From positions 58,510 through 122,509 of the IMG/VR virus record IMGVR_UViG_3300043015_002491: 64,000 nucleotides of DNA; one strand, written 5' to 3'. Made by a program: the position numbers and the translations under genes. Below, one piece after another: positions 62,708 through 64,000 of this stretch. Below the pieces are notes generated by a model, which was not told the DNA's origin, ran no database searches, and saw only the letters and a list, made by a program, of their open reading frames with translations. The stretch comes from a virus. Positions within the stretch are counted from its first letter, which is position 1. Every line of letters starts with the position of its first letter.

Positions 62708-64000
62708 TTAACTATTAATATTAGTATCATAGTTAGTTGCGTCACCAGTTGTTTTATCATCTTTTAATTCTTGATTAACTATTTTACTATCAGCATTAAA
62801 TGAGAAGGCTTTTTGGTAAATATCAGCTAAATCACTTTGTTTTTGTGGTATACTTAAACCAAGATTCTTCATCTGTGTTTCCCATTTAGTAAAAAATTGA
62901 GCCATTTTACTATCGACAATTTCGAAGTGATGTACTTCATCTATTCTAATACTAAAATCATTTATTCCACTAACAGTTGATTTGATATTCTGCCTACCTC
63001 TTGTACCAGAATTACTAAAATCTCCACCCCACTTAATAGTATCTTTCCATTTAGTGTTAGTAGTTAAAAATTCTTTTATTTTAGTCATTACACCATTATC
63101 TTTAACAACAGTTAAATTACCACTAACCCAACCATATGGGTCTCTTTTATCATTCTTATTGTATGGGTTACCTAATATAACACCATTATAATTACCAGTG
63201 AAAACAACATCAATTGCTAAACCAGCTCCATGTTTAGATTTTTTATCCCTTCCTGGGCCACCAGCAACTGTTTCTTGTAAACTTCTGGTGATACCATTAG
63301 AAGCTAGACTAATATTTTTAGAAGGGAAAGCAGCAGCTAAATAATCACTTAAATCCTTCATAAATTCTCTAAGTTTTTCACCAGCTAAACCATTACTTTT
63401 ATCAGCAATATATATGTTACCATTAACTTCAACATAGAAACCATCTGAACCATTAATAGTCGTAAGGTTAGGTGTTTTATTACTAGTATTTGAATTATTA
63501 CCACCAGAACCACCAGTCGCTTCATTAAGAGATTCAAGACTACCTAATAAATTCATAAATAATTCTTGAGCAGTTATAAGTGGTGTTCTAGTCCTCTTAA
63601 CTCTATTACCAGTAAATCTAGTCACCATATTATGTGGTGTTATACTATGACTAACCTTATAAATTTGATAAGCACCTCTAAACATTGGTATATCATCCAA
63701 TTGGAAATACATCATAGGTTGAATCATGGCATCACCCATCATTTCAACGTTTACATTATAACCTCTTCTTGAGTAAACATTGAATAAGTTTTGACCATTA
63801 TAAACTGGTTGTCTCTTATCACCAGTTTGTGAAATGTCTTCAATAATTTGAAGCGATTCGTCAGTTTCAGTAAATTCACTTTGGTCTATCTTAACACTCT
63901 TGAAATAGTGTTGATTTTGGATACCATAACTAATTAAAAAGAATGGTATATTAAGTGTACCATCCTCAATAACATTACCAGAACTATCTTTACGTTTGTC
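62708..64000 (-). CDS. Baseplate-hub-like protein with C-terminal M15 peptidase domain, 5' end outside window
   Basis: The frame stays open to the right edge, so the first Met seen at 63742 is internal. At least 430 residues are visible. The first part (S-R-R-G-Y-N-V-N-V-E-M-M-G-D-A, then I-P-M-F-R-G-A-Y-Q-I-Y-K-V-S-H) resembles the hub/late-control-D type of tail proteins. The C-terminal part carries M15 metallopeptidase zinc motifs: S-K-H-G-A-G-L-A-I-D (S-x-H-x(3)-x-A-x-D type) and D-E-V-H-H-F-E-I. It is likely a tail-tip protein that cuts peptide bonds of peptidoglycan during entry. Confidence 0.75.
   Translation of the reverse strand, partial: DKRKDSSGNVIEDGTLNIPFFLISYGIQNQHYFKSVKIDQSEFTETDESLQIIEDISQTGDKRQPVYNGQNLFNVYSRRGYNVNVEMMGDAMIQPMMYFQLDDIPMFRGAYQIYKVSHSITPHNMVTRFTGNRVKRTRTPLITAQELFMNLLGSLESLNEATGGSGGNNSNTSNKTPNLTTINGSDGFYVEVNGNIYIADKSNGLAGEKLREFMKDLSDYLAAAFPSKNISLASNGITRSLQETVAGGPGRDKKSKHGAGLAIDVVFTGNYNGVILGNPYNKNDKRDPYGWVSGNLTVVKDNGVMTKIKEFLTTNTKWKDTIKWGGDFSNSGTRGRQNIKSTVSGINDFSIRIDEVHHFEIVDSKMAQFFTKWETQMKNLGLSIPQKQSDLADIYQKAFSFNADSKIVNQELKDDKTTGDATNYDTNINS

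Noticed and set aside
1-64000. Prophage attachment sites, integrase, insertion sequences
   Set aside because: No integrase, transposase, terminal inverted repeats or attachment-like duplications were seen; the window looks like part of a virulent phage genome.

Overview
This window reads as part of the genome of a large, AT-rich tailed phage (myovirus, T4-like core functions) that infects a Bacteroidetes host, most likely a flavobacterium. The phage assignment rests on T4-type replication and recombination genes (DnaB-type helicase, UvsX/RecA, gp32-like SSB, gp46/gp47, FEN-type nuclease, primase, RuvC-like resolvase), baseplate proteins of the gp25 and gp6 families, and two amidases. The host assignment rests on promoters of the Bacteroidetes form TTG-N20-TAnnTTTG, a small Bacteroidetes-type histone H1-like protein, SprB-like repeats in a tail protein, a lipoprotein with a Bacteroidetes surface-export-like signal, and a sigma factor resembling Bacteroidetes RpoD. 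Nearly every gene lies on the minus strand, so transcription runs from right to left; only two genes (3723-4049 and 22130-22621) are on the plus strand.

Layout from right to left (transcription order). 62708-64000: baseplate-hub-like protein with an M15 peptidase domain, entering from the right edge. 60642-62669: small unknown proteins and an acidic protein. 51889-60307: replication and nucleotide metabolism (gp32-like SSB, UvsX/RecA, FEN-type nuclease, DnaB-type helicase, ribonucleotide reductase NrdB and NrdA), closed by a strong terminator at 51831-51858. 24293-51776: a 27 kb virion block with gp25, gp6, a membrane protein, a 1554-residue tail protein, then about a dozen tail, baseplate or fibre proteins ending in two paralogous fibre-like proteins. 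16521-24242: RuvC-like resolvase, primase, RecB/Cas4-type nuclease, gp47, a coiled-coil protein, gp46 and an unknown protein. 15601-16434: sigma factor. 12428-15582: a tightly overlapping membrane/amidase cassette, probably lysis or envelope related. 5949-12414: tail-tube-like protein, three or four acidic proteins with repeated [LI]NE motifs, and an endolysin. 1-5910: small accessory genes, the H1-like protein, a NUDIX hydrolase, a lipoprotein and a Ro60-like (TROVE/DUF2828) VWA protein followed by a structured non-coding tract.

Regulation is unusually legible. Eight promoters share TTG, exactly 20 bp, then TAnnTTT[G/A]; they precede accessory, replication and recombination genes. A second motif, ATATTTATA in the sense direction, without the TTG element, occurs 4-45 bp before starts of many virion, lysis and other genes and before the sigma factor itself. 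This suggests an early/late switch using a phage sigma factor, though that is inference. The gp32-like gene has a 230-nt leader carrying three perfect 15-bp tandem repeats, a good candidate for autogenous control. At two promoters the -7 box lies only 4-5 bp before the ATG, predicting leaderless mRNAs.

The best candidates for something undescribed are the Ro60-like protein with its adjacent structured RNA-like tract, a possible shared N-terminal targeting leader on unrelated proteins (NUDIX, GNAT and small acidic proteins), the SprB-repeat and membrane-segment tail protein, and the overlapping membrane/coiled-coil lysis cassette.
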